The position numbers were made by a program, and so were the translations under genes. The notes below the pieces were generated by a model. That model saw only the letters and a program-made list of their open reading frames with translations, was not told where the DNA came from and made no database searches. This document shows, piece after piece, positions 9,640 to 18,605 of a stretch of DNA of 34,251 nucleotides (position 1 is its first letter; each line of letters starts with the position of its first letter). The stretch covers positions 1 through 34,251 of the forward strand of contig JANXUK010000112.1 of NCBI GenBank assembly GCA_025356275.1, in the 5' to 3' direction. This stretch comes from Sphingomonadales bacterium (lineage in GTDB: Bacteria > Pseudomonadota > Alphaproteobacteria > Sphingomonadales > Sphingomonadaceae).

Positions 9640-10884
9640 ATGGCAACCGAAATCAAAGTCCCCGCACTGGGCGAAAGCGTTTCCGAGGCGACCATCGGCC
9701 AATGGCTGAAACAGCCCGGCGAGGCGGTGGCGCTCGACGAGCCGATCGCCAGCCTGGAGACCGACAAGGTCGCGATCGAGGTTGGCGCGGTGGCCGCCGG
9801 GATCATGGGCGAGCAACTGGCCAAGGTTGGCGATACGGTCAATGTCGGCGCGGTGATCGCGATGATCGAAGCGGGCAGCGCAGGTGCGGCGCGCGCTCCG
9901 GCTGTAGCGGCGGCGGCGGCGCCTGCCCCGGCTGTGGCGGCCGCTGCCCCCGCCCCGGCTGCGCCCGCCGCTGATACCGATCCGGCGGTGCTGTCGCCGG
10001 CGGTGCGCCGCGCGGTGCTGGAATATGGCATCGACCCCGCGACCATCGCCGGCACCGGCAAGGATGGCCGCATCACCAAGGAGGACGTCATCACCGCCGC
10101 GCAGGGCAAATCGGCCCCGGTGCCAGCCCCGGCCCCCGCCGCTGCTCCGGCCCCTGCCCCTGCCCCCACCGCCGCCGGCCCGGCCCGCCGCGAGGAGCGC
10201 GTGCGGATGACGCGCCTGCGCCAGACCATCGCGCGCCGGCTGAAAGAAGCGCAGAACAGCGCCGCGCTGCTGACCACGTTCAACGATGTCGATATGACGG
10301 CGGTGATCGCCGCGCGCGACAAATACAAGGACTTGTTCGAGAAAAAGCACGGCGTCCGGCTGGGCTTCATGGGCTTTTTCGCCAAGGCGGCGTGCCTGGC
10401 GCTGAAGGACATTCCCTCCGTCAACGCGCGGATCGAGGGCGATGAGATCGTCTATCACGATTACGTCGACATCTCGGTCGCGGTGTCGGCGCCGGGCGGC
10501 CTCGTGACGCCGGTGGTGCGCGATGCCGACGCGATGAGCTTTGCCCAGATTGAGGGCGCCATCGCCGGCTATGGCAAGGCGGCGCGCGACGGGAAGCTGA
10601 CGATCGCGGATCTTCAGGGCGGGACGTTTACGATATCGAACGGCGGAGTGTTCGGCAGCCTGATGTCGACGCCCATCATCAACCCGCCTCAGTCCGCCGT
10701 GCTGGGCCTGCACCGGATCGAGGATCGCGCGGTTGTTCGCGATGGACAGGTGGTGATCCGCCCGATGATGTATATCGCGATGTCCTATGACCACCGCCTG
10801 ATCGACGGGCGCGAGGCGGTGACCGCGCTGAAGATCATCAAGGATGCGATCGAGGACCCGACCCGGTTGCTGATCGATTTGTGA
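9640..10884 (+). CDS. sucB: Dihydrolipoyllysine succinyltransferase (E2)
   Basis: Core E2 of the 2-oxoglutarate dehydrogenase complex; it moves the succinyl group from its lipoyl arm to CoA. 414 residues. The lipoyl domain (1-80) has the lipoylated K43 in ETDKVAIEV. An Ala/Pro-rich linker (about 85-110) leads to the peripheral subunit-binding domain ([15 protein letters not shown]...[11 protein letters not shown]), then a second Ala/Pro linker. The catalytic domain ends with [13 protein letters not shown], in which H385 and D389 are the conserved active-site pair. The N-terminal [17 protein letters not shown] distinguishes it as the 2-oxoglutarate rather than the pyruvate complex E2. lpdA starts 13 bases after the stop, so the two are surely co-transcribed. 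Confidence 0.97.
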   Translation: MATEIKVPALGESVSEATIGQWLKQPGEAVALDEPIASLETDKVAIEVGAVAAGIMGEQLAKVGDTVNVGAVIAMIEAGSAGAARAPAVAAAAAPAPAVAAAAPAPAAPAADTDPAVLSPAVRRAVLEYGIDPATIAGTGKDGRITKEDVITAAQGKSAPVPAPAPAAAPAPAPAPTAAGPARREERVRMTRLRQTIARRLKEAQNSAALLTTFNDVDMTAVIAARDKYKDLFEKKHGVRLGFMGFFAKAACLALKDIPSVNARIEGDEIVYHDYVDISVAVSAPGGLVTPVVRDADAMSFAQIEGAIAGYGKAARDGKLTIADLQGGTFTISNGGVFGSLMSTPIINPPQSAVLGLHRIEDRAVVRDGQVVIRPMMYIAMSYDHRLIDGREAVTALKIIKDAIEDPTRLLIDL

Positions 10885-10897
10885 ATTGGACCCGACA

Positions 10898-12301
10898 ATG
10901 GCTGATTACGATTACGATGTCCTTGTCATCGGTGCCGGCCCCGGCGGCTATGTTGCCGCCATTCGAGCGGCGCAACTGGGCCTGAAGGTGGCTTGTGCCG
11001 AGGGGCGCGAGACGCTGGGCGGTACGTGTCTGAATGTCGGGTGCATCCCGTCCAAGGCGCTGCTGCACGGTTCGGAGCTGTATGAGGAAGCGGCGGGGGG
11101 CACGCTGGCAAAGTTCGGGGTCAAGACCGGCAAGGTCAGCCTGGACCTGCCCGTCATGCAGGCTGAAAAGGCGCTGGCAGTGAAGGAACTGACCGGGGGG
11201 ATCGAATTTTTGTTCAAGAAGAACAAGGTCACCTGGCTGAAAGGCATGGCCAAATTCGCCGGGCCGCATGCCGTCGATGTCGCGGGCAGCGCGGTTACCG
11301 CAAAGCATATCGTCATCGCCACCGGCTCTTCGGTCACGCCTTTGCCGGGGGTGGCGGTGGACAATGACGCGGGCGTGGTTGTCGATTCGACCGGCGCGCT
11401 GGCGCTGGGCCGTGTGCCGCAGCATCTGGTGGTGATCGGCGGCGGGGTGATCGGGCTGGAGCTGGGTTCGGTGTGGCGGCGGCTGGGCGCGCAGGTTACC
11501 GTAGTGGAGTTTCTCGACCAGTTGCTGCCCGGAATGGACGGCGAAATTCGCAAGGAGGCCGCGAAGATCTTCAAGAAGCAGGGCATGGCGCTGCGGCTCT
11601 CCACCAAGGTCACCGGGGTTACGGTGAAGGGCAAGACCGCCACCTTGACGCTGGAGCCTGCTGCGGGCGGCCCAGCCGAAACGATCAATGCCGATGCGGT
11701 GCTGGTGGCGATCGGGCGGCGGCCGCATACCGATGGGCTGGGGCTGGATGTCATCGGGCTGGCGCCCAACCAGCGCGGCCAGATCGAGACCGACCATGAT
11801 TTCCGCACCACGGTCGATGGCGTCTGGGCGATCGGCGATGTCATCCCGGGACCCATGTTGGCGCACAAGGCCGAGGATGAAGGCATTGCGGTGGCCGAAA
11901 ATATCGCCGGCCTCACCGGCATCGTCAACCATGATGTGATCCCCGGCGTGGTCTATACCGCGCCCGAAATCGCCGGCGTTGGCCTGACCGAAGAGGGCGC
12001 GAAGGAGGCCGGCCACGAGATCAAGGTCGGCAAATTCCCGATGATGGCCAACAGCCGCGCCAAGACCAACCGCGAGGGTGACGGGCTGGTCAAGATCATC
12101 GCCGATGCCGCGACCGACCGGGTGTTGGGGGTGTGGATCATCGCCAGCCTTGCGGGCACGATGATCGCCGAGGCGGCGCTGGCCATGGAATTCGGTGCCA
12201 CGTCGGAGGATATCGCCTACACCTGCCACGCTCATCCAACGCATTCGGAGGCGATCAAGGAAGCGGCGATGGCGGTGACCGGCAAGCCGATCCATATTTA
12301 A
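10898..12301 (+). CDS. lpdA: Dihydrolipoyl dehydrogenase (E3)
   Basis: FAD enzyme that reoxidises the dihydrolipoyl arm of E2 and passes electrons to NAD. 467 residues. GAGPGGYVAAIRAAQLG binds FAD; GGTCLNVGCIPSK holds the redox disulfide C44/C49; VIGGGVIGLELGSVWRRLG binds NAD; AIGDV is the second FAD motif; HAHPTHSEA near the C-terminus supplies the catalytic histidine and glutamate. ATG 10898 is chosen by family alignment from memory; an upstream TTG at 10886 would add four residues. Placement directly after sucA-sucB suggests it serves the 2-oxoglutarate complex, though one E3 can be shared with other complexes. Confidence 0.97.
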   Translation: MADYDYDVLVIGAGPGGYVAAIRAAQLGLKVACAEGRETLGGTCLNVGCIPSKALLHGSELYEEAAGGTLAKFGVKTGKVSLDLPVMQAEKALAVKELTGGIEFLFKKNKVTWLKGMAKFAGPHAVDVAGSAVTAKHIVIATGSSVTPLPGVAVDNDAGVVVDSTGALALGRVPQHLVVIGGGVIGLELGSVWRRLGAQVTVVEFLDQLLPGMDGEIRKEAAKIFKKQGMALRLSTKVTGVTVKGKTATLTLEPAAGGPAETINADAVLVAIGRRPHTDGLGLDVIGLAPNQRGQIETDHDFRTTVDGVWAIGDVIPGPMLAHKAEDEGIAVAENIAGLTGIVNHDVIPGVVYTAPEIAGVGLTEEGAKEAGHEIKVGKFPMMANSRAKTNREGDGLVKIIADAATDRVLGVWIIASLAGTMIAEAALAMEFGATSEDIAYTCHAHPTHSEAIKEAAMAVTGKPIHI

Positions 12302-12306
12302 GGCGA

Positions 12307-12345
12307 CTGTGCCGAAAGGCGCGAAAGGGGCGCGGGACGGCACAG
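12307..12345. terminator. Hairpin between convergent lpdA and hypothetical gene
   Basis: CTGTGCCG (12307-12314) pairs perfectly with CGGCACAG (12338-12345). It lies five bases after the lpdA stop and 25 bases before the 3' end of the converging minus-strand gene, where a bidirectional terminator is expected. No strong T run follows. Its right arm is related to the right arm of the 4303-4390 hairpin. Confidence 0.5.
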
Positions 12346-12370
12346 ACTTGCGGACCGCCAGGTCGCCAAA

Positions 12371-12820
12371 TCAAGGCGCGCGCATTTCGCCCTTGGCGAT
12401 CTTGTCCGCATCGGTGCCGGGGGCGGGCATTGGCAGGCTGGTCACGTCGAAGTAATAGATTGGCGGCGGCACGCGCCCGAAGCCGATACAGCCGCTGGTG
12501 CTGTGGTGGCAATCGGGCAGCCCGCTGACGTCGGGTGGTGCCAATTTTCCGGTACGCAGCGCATCGCGGGAAGTGGGATCTTCATCGATTGTCGAGGGGA
12601 TGCGGTAGCGGTCGCTGTGATCGGGAGCGCAGACCACGATTTCGCTGGGGTTTATGCTTTCGGGGCAATTGGCGGGGCGAGCCACCGTGTGGGTCAAATC
12701 GCGTTCGTTTTCGATCATCTGGGCGACATGCGCGTCGGCGCTGTCCTGCGCGTGATCCTGCGCTTGCGCCGGGGTGGCGAGTGCGATTGTGATCGCCAGA
12801 CCTGCCAACACGCGCAACAT
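12371..12820 (-). CDS. Secreted conserved hypothetical protein
   Basis: 149 residues with a clear signal peptide, MLRVLAGLAITIALATPAQA, probably cut before QDHAQD, so the product is likely periplasmic. The mature part has four cysteines (ANCPES, VVCAPD, PDCHHS, SGCIGF), which suggests two disulfide bonds. It also has YRIPSTIDEDPTSRDALRTG and a Pro-rich C-terminal half. No enzymatic motif is visible. It resembles a conserved sphingomonad family of unknown role, by memory only. It is convergent with lpdA and divergent from the flavin oxidoreductase gene, with 86 bases between the two starts. Confidence 0.75.
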   Translation of the reverse strand: MLRVLAGLAITIALATPAQAQDHAQDSADAHVAQMIENERDLTHTVARPANCPESINPSEIVVCAPDHSDRYRIPSTIDEDPTSRDALRTGKLAPPDVSGLPDCHHSTSGCIGFGRVPPPIYYFDVTSLPMPAPGTDADKIAKGEMRAP

Positions 12821-12906
12821 AGAGGCGGGTTAGCAAGCGATAGCGGCGGAATTGCGGCGCGCGGCGCGGGGTTGCGTTGGCACGCCGCGCGCCCCACATT
12901 GCGGGT

Positions 12907-13929
12907 ATGACCAGCCCCGCCCTCTCCTTCCTCGACCTCGTTCCGGTGATCGCCGGCGGCACCATCGCGCAGGCCCTGCGCAATGCCGCCGAGGTCGCGC
13001 GCTGCGCCGAGGAGGCCGGCTATGCCCGTTATTGGGTGGCCGAGCATCACGGCATGCCGGGGGTTGGGGGCGCCGCAACATCGGTGGTGCTGGCGCATAT
13101 CGGCGCCGCGACCAGCCGCATCCGCATCGGCGCGGGCGGGATCATGCTGCCCAATCATGCGCCGCTCCAAATCGCCGAGCAGTTCGGCACGCTCGATGCG
13201 CTGTATCCAGGGCGGATCGATCTGGGGCTGGGCCGTGCGCCGGGTTCCGAGGGGCGGGTGGCGATGGCGCTGCGGCGCGGGCTGGGCGGGTCCTCGGACA
13301 ATTTCGTGCAGGACGTGCTGGAATTACAGGCGATGTTCGCCGGCGATCCACAGCTGGGCTTTACCGCTACGCCGGGTGCGGGGGCCGCGCCGCAGGTGTG
13401 GATTTTGGGGTCCGGCCTGTTCGGGGCGCAACTGGCCGCCGCAATGGGCCTGCCCTATGCCTTCGCCGCCCATTTCGCGCCAGCGCTGCTGGATCAGGCA
13501 GCGGCCACCTATCGCGAGGCGTTCCGCCCCTCGGCGGCCTATGCGCGGCCTCACCTGATGGTCGCATGCAATGTCTGCGCGGCGGATAGCGCAGAAGAAG
13601 CCGCATTCCTCGCCTCGTCGATGCAGCAGGCGTTTGTGGCCTTGCGCACAGGTCAGGGCGGCAAGGGGTTTCCCGCCCCGGTCGAGGGCTATCTCGACAA
13701 ATTGCCAGACGCCGCCAAGGCGATGCTGGGCGAGACGATGCGGATTTCGGCCACCGGCACGCAGGCTATGGTGCGCGAACAACTGGCGGCGATCGCGGCG
13801 CGCAGCGGAGCCGATGAGCTGATCGTTACCAGCCAGATTTACGATCATAGCGCGCGACTGCATTCGATCCGTATTGCGGCGGCGGCGATGGCCGAGGCGA
13901 TGGCAGACGTGGCGGCGGTTCCGGCCTGA
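12907..13929 (+). CDS. LLM-class flavin-dependent oxidoreductase
   Basis: 340-residue member of the bacterial luciferase-like superfamily, predicted to use reduced flavin to oxidise an unknown organic substrate. The sequence begins MTSPALSFLDLVPV and continues with AEEAGYARYWVAEHHGMPG, RIRIGAGGIMLPNH, APLQIAEQFGTLDALYPGRIDLGLGRAPG in successive blocks (these are typical of the alkanal-monooxygenase-like subgroup). ATG 12907 is chosen because homologs start just before SFLDLVPV; an upstream TTG at 12877 would add ten unlikely residues. Substrate and partner reductase cannot be told. The next gene starts 41 bases downstream on the same strand and may be co-transcribed. Confidence 0.88.
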   Translation: MTSPALSFLDLVPVIAGGTIAQALRNAAEVARCAEEAGYARYWVAEHHGMPGVGGAATSVVLAHIGAATSRIRIGAGGIMLPNHAPLQIAEQFGTLDALYPGRIDLGLGRAPGSEGRVAMALRRGLGGSSDNFVQDVLELQAMFAGDPQLGFTATPGAGAAPQVWILGSGLFGAQLAAAMGLPYAFAAHFAPALLDQAAATYREAFRPSAAYARPHLMVACNVCAADSAEEAAFLASSMQQAFVALRTGQGGKGFPAPVEGYLDKLPDAAKAMLGETMRISATGTQAMVREQLAAIAARSGADELIVTSQIYDHSARLHSIRIAAAAMAEAMADVAAVPA

Positions 13930-13932
13930 CCC

Positions 13933-13970
13933 GCCGGCAAATGTTAACCAATCGCGGTTAGCCTGCCGGC
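13933..13970 (+). promoter_or_regulatory. Nested inverted repeat ending at the desaturase start codon
   Basis: GCCGGCA (13933-13939) pairs with TGCCGGC (13964-13970), and inside it TAACC (13945-13949) pairs with GGTTA (13956-13960) around a six-base loop. It occupies almost the whole intergenic space and stops exactly at ATG 13971, where no Shine-Dalgarno is evident. It could be an operator, a weak terminator of the upstream gene, or an RNA hairpin that controls translation of the desaturase gene. Confidence 0.4.
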
Positions 13971-14729
13971 ATGGCCTGGATCATCGCCTTTCTGCCCAGC
14001 ATCACCGTAACGCTGCTGCTGCTGCTGGCCGAGGCGCGCGCTACGGGTGGCGGCGACTGGGGGCGCAATGTGCAGGCCTGGGGCGTGCAATTGGCGCTTG
14101 GCATGCTGCTGCTGCCGCTGATTGCGAATAGCGACCGGTTTTCGCTAATTGAAGGCCGGCAACTGCCATTCTGGGCGGCATTCACGCTGTTCCTGCTGGT
14201 GAAGGACCTTGGCGAATATGCCTATCATCGCGCCCAGCATGCGGTGCCGATGCTGTGGGCGATGCATTCGCTGCACCATTCGGACCCCGATATGGGCGTG
14301 CTGACCACCCAGCGGCATTTCTGGGGCGACCAGATCGTCAAGCAGCTGACCATCTGGCCCGCCGCGATGCTGGTGATCGCGCCAACCCCGGCGGTGATCG
14401 GGATCTATGGGCTGGTCAGCCTGTGGAACCTGTTGACCCATTCGCGGCTGCGTCTGAGTTTCGGGCGGGGCTCATGGTTGATCAATAGCCCCGCCTATCA
14501 CCGCCGCCACCACTCCGCCCTGCCGGAGCATTATAACAGCAATTTCGCCGCGCTGCTGCCGATATTCGACGTGATCTGTGGGTCATACCGGCGCCCCGAC
14601 GGATTTCCACCGACCGGGCTGGACAAGGCACCGGCAAGCATCGCCGAACTGCTCATCTGGCCGCTGATCTGGAACCGCCCGCGCCAGAGCCCGGCGTCTC
14701 AGGGTCTAGCCCCGTCCACTTCGCCATAA
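13971..14729 (+). CDS. Sterol desaturase / fatty acid hydroxylase family membrane protein
   Basis: 252-residue integral membrane di-iron oxygenase. The family hydroxylates or desaturates lipids such as fatty acids, sterols or carotenoids; the substrate here is unknown. Several hydrophobic helices are present (about residues 3-22, 33-50, 63-80, 125-160). Three histidine boxes that bind the iron pair are visible: H86 and H90 in YHRAQH, H99/H102/H103 in HSLHH, and H177/H180/H181 in HRRHH. ATG 13971 follows the nested inverted repeat. The last 77 bases overlap the 3' end of the converging prolyl oligopeptidase gene, so the C-terminal residues NRPRQSPASQGLAPSTSP may be a recent or loosely constrained extension. 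Confidence 0.88.
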   Translation: MAWIIAFLPSITVTLLLLLAEARATGGGDWGRNVQAWGVQLALGMLLLPLIANSDRFSLIEGRQLPFWAAFTLFLLVKDLGEYAYHRAQHAVPMLWAMHSLHHSDPDMGVLTTQRHFWGDQIVKQLTIWPAAMLVIAPTPAVIGIYGLVSLWNLLTHSRLRLSFGRGSWLINSPAYHRRHHSALPEHYNSNFAALLPIFDVICGSYRRPDGFPPTGLDKAPASIAELLIWPLIWNRPRQSPASQGLAPSTSP

Positions 14730-16851
14730 AGGCAAGCACATCGGCGCCCTCGGCGATGCCCTTGTCTGTGGGTGTGCCGGCGCCATGGCCGGCCCGGCTT
14801 TCGATGCGGATCAGATGCGGCTTGTCGCCTATCGCCGCCGCCTGCAAAGCTGCCGTATATTTGAAGCTATGCGCAGGCACCACGCGGTCATCCGTGTCCG
14901 CCGTGGTGACCAGAATCGCTGGGTATTCCACCCCACTACGAATGTTGTGGTACGGCGAATAGGCGCGCAAAACGTGGAAATCGGCGGCGCGATCCGGGTA
15001 GCCGTAGTCATCAACCCAGTACCGCCCCGAGGTCCACCGATCGAAGCGCAACATGTCCATCACCCCCACCTGCGGGTTGGCGGCGGCGAACAGGTCGGGG
15101 CGCTGATTAACCACCGCGCCGATCAGCAGTCCGCCGTTCGACCCACCCTGAATGGCCAGCGCGTGCTTTGCGGTAATGCCCCGGGCCTCGAGAAATTCGC
15201 CGGCGGCGATGAAATCATCGAATACGTTCTGTTTGTTGGCCAACCGCCCGGCATCGTGCCACGCCTTGCCAAACTCGCCCCCGCCGCGCAGATTGGCCAC
15301 TGCGAACGCGCCGCCCGCCTGTACCCAGGCCATCCGCGCCGCCGAAAAGCCGGGGGTCAGCGAGATGTCGAACCCGCCGTAACCGTACAGCAGCGTCGGC
15401 ACTGCGCGCCCGACGGCGGCAATGTCGCGGCGGCGCATCACGAACATTGGGATCCTGGTGCCGTCCTTGCTGGGGTAGAACATCTGCTCGACCACGAATT
15501 CCTGTGGGTCGAACCCGAGTTTGGGCAGCGCGAAGGGCGCGGTGCGGCCGGTAGCGATGTCCAGCCGGAACACCGCGCTGGGCTGATTGAAGCTGGCGAA
15601 GCTGTAGAAGGTTTCGGGATCGCCGGGGCGCCCACGAAAGCCGGCGGCGGTGCCGATACCGTTCAGCGCCAATGCGGTGCCGCCGTGCCCCTTCATGTCG
15701 ACCACCACCGCGATGGTCGCGGCATCGCGCAGATAGGACAGCACCAGCCGGTCACCGATGATCGTGGCCTGCTCCAGCGTGTCCTTGCGCTCGGCAACGA
15801 CCTCGTGCCAGCGCACCTGCGCGGCGGACATATCGACCGAGACAAGCCGGTACCGCGGCGCCTGCCAATTGGTCACGAACCACAGCGTGCTGCCGATGGA
15901 ATCGACCAACCGCCAGTCGCTGGTGAAGCCCGTGACCAGCGCGCGTGCTGGCCACGCATCGCGGCGCTTGTGCAGGTCGATAACATGCAATTCAAGTCGC
16001 GCGTCGGTTCCGATTTCGGTCGTGATGACCGCATAATGCCCGTCGGAGGTCACCCGGGCCTTCGGCCCCCAGGTGGGGTGATCGGGGGTGGCATAGACCA
16101 GCAAGTCCGCACTCTGCGGGGTGCCGACGCGGTGATACCATAGCGCCTTGTTGAAGGTGAGCGCGGTGTAGATCTCTGCACTCGGTGGGGCCGGAAAACG
16201 GGAATAAAGGAAGCCGTCAGGGCCGGTCCAGGCAATGTGACTGTCACTGACCCATTGCAATGCATCGGGCAGAACCTTGCCGCTGGTGGCATCAAGCACA
16301 TGCACCACGCGCCAGTCGCTGCCACCATCGGCGACGCCATAAGCGAGATAGTGGCCGTCGCGCGATGGCTCCCACAATTCGGCGTCGAGCGCAGTCGCGC
16401 CGTCTCGGGCCCAGGTGTTGGGGTCGATCAGCAGGCGCGGCGTGCCGGTGAGGCCGTCGCGAACGAACAATTGCGGCTGGTTGAGCAGCCCGGAGTTGCG
16501 CAGATAGAAATAGCGCTGCCCGGCCTTTTTGGGCAGACCGAACCGCTCGAAATCGGTCAGTTGGCGGATGCGCCGCGCAAACCAGTCGCGCGCCGGCAGG
16601 GTTGCGAGATAGGGCCGGGTCACCGCATTCTCACGCGCCGCCCAATCGGCGACCGCCGCATCGCTGCGCACGTCACCCTCCAGCCAGCGGTACGGATCGG
16701 CGACCTTTTCCCCGAACAGCGTGTCGACGGTGTCGCCGCGATGAGTCTCGGGATAGATGACGGGGGGGTACGCGACGGGGGGCTCAGCCATGGCGGGGCA
16801 TGCCAGCGCGATCGATGCCGATACCAACAGCCCGGTCAACCACCACCGCAT
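14653..16851 (-). CDS. Secreted S9A prolyl oligopeptidase
   Basis: Serine peptidase that cuts short peptides after proline. 732 residues from ATG 16851, chosen because it follows GGGGAG at a proper distance and gives the signal peptide MRWWLTGLLVSASIALACPA with likely cleavage after AMA; ATGs at 16857 and 16872 are alternatives. YPETHRGDTVDTLFGEKVADPYRWLE is the conserved N-terminal segment, here split across the start of the mature protein; a beta-propeller follows. The hydrolase domain has the oxyanion-region YGYGGFDI, nucleophile S571 in GGSNGG, the acid in TDDRVVPAHSFK and the histidine in SRAGHGAG. All three catalytic elements are present. It lies downstream of rplQ on the same strand but is separated by a strong terminator. 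Its 3' end overlaps the desaturase gene. Confidence 0.95.
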   Translation of the reverse strand: MRWWLTGLLVSASIALACPAMAEPPVAYPPVIYPETHRGDTVDTLFGEKVADPYRWLEGDVRSDAAVADWAARENAVTRPYLATLPARDWFARRIRQLTDFERFGLPKKAGQRYFYLRNSGLLNQPQLFVRDGLTGTPRLLIDPNTWARDGATALDAELWEPSRDGHYLAYGVADGGSDWRVVHVLDATSGKVLPDALQWVSDSHIAWTGPDGFLYSRFPAPPSAEIYTALTFNKALWYHRVGTPQSADLLVYATPDHPTWGPKARVTSDGHYAVITTEIGTDARLELHVIDLHKRRDAWPARALVTGFTSDWRLVDSIGSTLWFVTNWQAPRYRLVSVDMSAAQVRWHEVVAERKDTLEQATIIGDRLVLSYLRDAATIAVVVDMKGHGGTALALNGIGTAAGFRGRPGDPETFYSFASFNQPSAVFRLDIATGRTAPFALPKLGFDPQEFVVEQMFYPSKDGTRIPMFVMRRRDIAAVGRAVPTLLYGYGGFDISLTPGFSAARMAWVQAGGAFAVANLRGGGEFGKAWHDAGRLANKQNVFDDFIAAGEFLEARGITAKHALAIQGGSNGGLLIGAVVNQRPDLFAAANPQVGVMDMLRFDRWTSGRYWVDDYGYPDRAADFHVLRAYSPYHNIRSGVEYPAILVTTADTDDRVVPAHSFKYTAALQAAAIGDKPHLIRIESRAGHGAGTPTDKGIAEGADVLAFMAKWTGLDPETPGSGAGGSRSAAR

Positions 16852-16875
16852 CTCCATCTCCCCGCGCCACATACA

Positions 16876-16910
16876 AAGGCAGCCGCGACCGTATCAGTCG
16901 CGGCTGCCTT
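16876..16910 (-). terminator. Rho-independent terminator after rplQ
   Basis: AAGGCAGCCGCGAC and GTCGCGGCTGCCTT form a perfect 14-base stem around a seven-base loop. On the minus strand the stem ends in TTTGTAT. It lies 28 bases past the rplQ stop and just before the peptidase gene, and so ends the ribosomal-RNA-polymerase transcript. Confidence 0.85.
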
Positions 16911-16938
16911 GGCAATCGGTGTGAGGCGGTTAGCGGGA

Positions 16939-17355
16939 TCAGTCCTCGGTGTATTCGTCGCTCTGCACCGGGCCCGAATCCTGACCCTTGGCGGCGGTGT
17001 CACGGTCGATCAGCTCGATCACCGCCAGCGGCGCCGCGTCCGAGGCGCGGATGCCGGCCTTGATGATGCGGGTATAGCCGCCCGCACGGGCGCCATAACG
17101 CGGTGCCAGAACGTCAAACAGCTTAACCAGCTGCGCATCATCCATCAGCCGAGAATTGGCCAGGCGCCGGTTCGACAAGCCGCCGCGCTTGGCCAGTGTA
17201 ATCAGCTTTTCGACATAGGGCGCAAGCTCGCGCGCCTTCGGCGTGGTGGTGGTGATCTGCTCATGCTTGATCAGCGAGGCGGCCATATTGCGCAGCATCG
17301 CGATACGGTGGGCAGAGGTGCGTTGCAGCTTGCGCTGGCCAACTTTATGACGCAT
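16939..17355 (-). CDS. rplQ: 50S ribosomal protein L17
   Basis: Large-subunit protein near the peptide exit tunnel. 138 residues from ATG 17355, preferred to TTG 17361 because GAAGGA lies seven bases before the [23 protein letters not shown] is the conserved start, with [21 protein letters not shown] and [12 protein letters not shown] further on. The C-terminal tail after the core ([18 protein letters not shown]) is acidic and longer than in E. coli, as is common in alphaproteobacteria. It is the last gene of the cluster, 87 bases after rpoA, as in most bacteria. Confidence 0.98.
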   Translation of the reverse strand: MRHKVGQRKLQRTSAHRIAMLRNMAASLIKHEQITTTTPKARELAPYVEKLITLAKRGGLSNRRLANSRLMDDAQLVKLFDVLAPRYGARAGGYTRIIKAGIRASDAAPLAVIELIDRDTAAKGQDSGPVQSDEYTED

Positions 17356-17442
17356 TTTCAAGTCCTTCGTTCGTTAAGGGCCCGTATCAGGTAGCCCAGA
17401 CCCGGTGGCGCTTGGGGCCGCCACCATCACCCACCAACCGAA

Positions 17443-18501
17443 TTACCCGAGCAGCTCCTGCTCCAGCTTCTTGGCCATTTCCTCGATATTCTCAGGCGGC
17501 CAGCCGGGGATGTCCATGCCGAGGCGCAGACCCATCGACGACAGCACTTCCTTGATCTCGTTCAGGGACTTGCGGCCAAAATTCGGCGTCCGCAGCATTT
17601 CCGCCTCGGTCTTCTGGACCAGATCGCCGATATAGATGATGTTGTCGTTCTTGAGGCAATTAGCCGAACGCACCGACAGTTCCAGCTCGTCGACCTTCTT
17701 GAGCAGGTAACGGTTGAGCTGATTGGTATCGCCATCGTCCTGCACCGCGACCGCCATGCCGATCATCGGCGAGCTGCCCGAAGGTGCAATGTCCTCAAAG
17801 TGAACGAACAGCGCCAGCTGATCCTGCAGAATGCGTGCGGCATAGGCCACCGCATCCTCGGGGCTGATCGTGCCGTCGGTCTCGACCGTCAGGTTCAACT
17901 TGTCGAAATCGAGCTCCTGCCCGATCCGCGCATTGTCCACCTTGTACGAGACCTGGCGCACCGGCGAATACAACGAATCGATCGGGATCAGCCCGATCGG
18001 CGCGTCGGCCGGACGGTTGGCCACGGCAGGGACATAGCCCTTGCCGGTGTCCGCGGTCAGCTCCATGTTGAGGGTCGCGCCCTCATCGAGATGGCAGATC
18101 ACGAGGTCCTTGTTCATCACCTCGATGTCGCCCGACACCGAGATGTCGCGGGCGCGCACTTCGCCGGGGCCGGTCGCCGACAGCTGAAGCCGCTTGGGGC
18201 CCTCACCCTGCATGCGCAGCGCGATCTGCTTGACGTTGAGGACGATGTCGGTGACATCCTCGCGCACGCCGGCCAGGCTCGAGAATTCGTGGAGCACGTT
18301 CTCGATCTTGATCGAAGTAATCGCCGCGCCTTGCAGCGAGGATAGCAGCACGCGGCGCAGCGCATTGCCCAGCGTCAGGCCGAAGCCACGCTCCAGTGGT
18401 TCGGCGATGAAAGTGGCGCGGCGCTTGGGGTCATTGCCGGGGCGGACTTCGAGGCTGTTGGGCTTCTTCAGTTCCTGCCAGTTCTTGATATTGACAGTCA
18501 T
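17443..18501 (-). CDS. rpoA: RNA polymerase alpha subunit
   Basis: Forms the dimer on which RNA polymerase assembles and contacts UP elements and activators. 352 residues, as usual for alphaproteobacteria. The N-terminal domain (1-235) has [20 protein letters not shown] and [18 protein letters not shown]. The C-terminal domain (about 255-352) has [19 protein letters not shown] and [28 protein letters not shown] precedes ATG 18501. Adjacent to rpsK and rplQ in the classic alpha operon order, but without rpsD, which many gammaproteobacteria carry between rpsK and rpoA. Confidence 0.98.
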   Translation of the reverse strand: MTVNIKNWQELKKPNSLEVRPGNDPKRRATFIAEPLERGFGLTLGNALRRVLLSSLQGAAITSIKIENVLHEFSSLAGVREDVTDIVLNVKQIALRMQGEGPKRLQLSATGPGEVRARDISVSGDIEVMNKDLVICHLDEGATLNMELTADTGKGYVPAVANRPADAPIGLIPIDSLYSPVRQVSYKVDNARIGQELDFDKLNLTVETDGTISPEDAVAYAARILQDQLALFVHFEDIAPSGSSPMIGMAVAVQDDGDTNQLNRYLLKKVDELELSVRSANCLKNDNIIYIGDLVQKTEAEMLRTPNFGRKSLNEIKEVLSSMGLRLGMDIPGWPPENIEEMAKKLEQELLG

Positions 18502-18568
18502 GGACTTCCCCTGGGGTTTGTTCTGGCGGGAGGCCGCGACGCGTTAGCAGCGCGGTCCTTCCGTATCG

Positions 18569-18596
18569 GCGGGCGGAGCGCGATCGCTCCGTCCGC
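18569..18596 (-). other. Hairpin between rpsK and rpoA
   Basis: A 12-base stem with one mismatch (18569-18580 with 18585-18596) has a four-base loop inside the 104-base gap. On the minus strand no T run follows, so it is not a standard terminator. It may be a processing or mRNA-stability site that tunes rpoA relative to the ribosomal genes. Confidence 0.45.
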
Positions 18597-18605
18597 GAAA
18601 CGTGA

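Noticed and set aside
9895..10180. Repetitive GCC/CCG-rich DNA in sucB
   Set aside because: It encodes the Ala/Pro-rich flexible linkers of the E2 protein, so it is not an independent repeat element.
9250..12343. Two minus-strand open frames of about 500 residues opposite sucA, sucB and lpdA
   Set aside because: Shadow frames: composition mirrors the Ala/Pro linkers and biased codons of the true genes.
14785..17394. Two plus-strand frames of 452 and 385 residues
   Set aside because: Antisense to the prolyl oligopeptidase and rplQ genes, whose catalytic and family motifs are intact.
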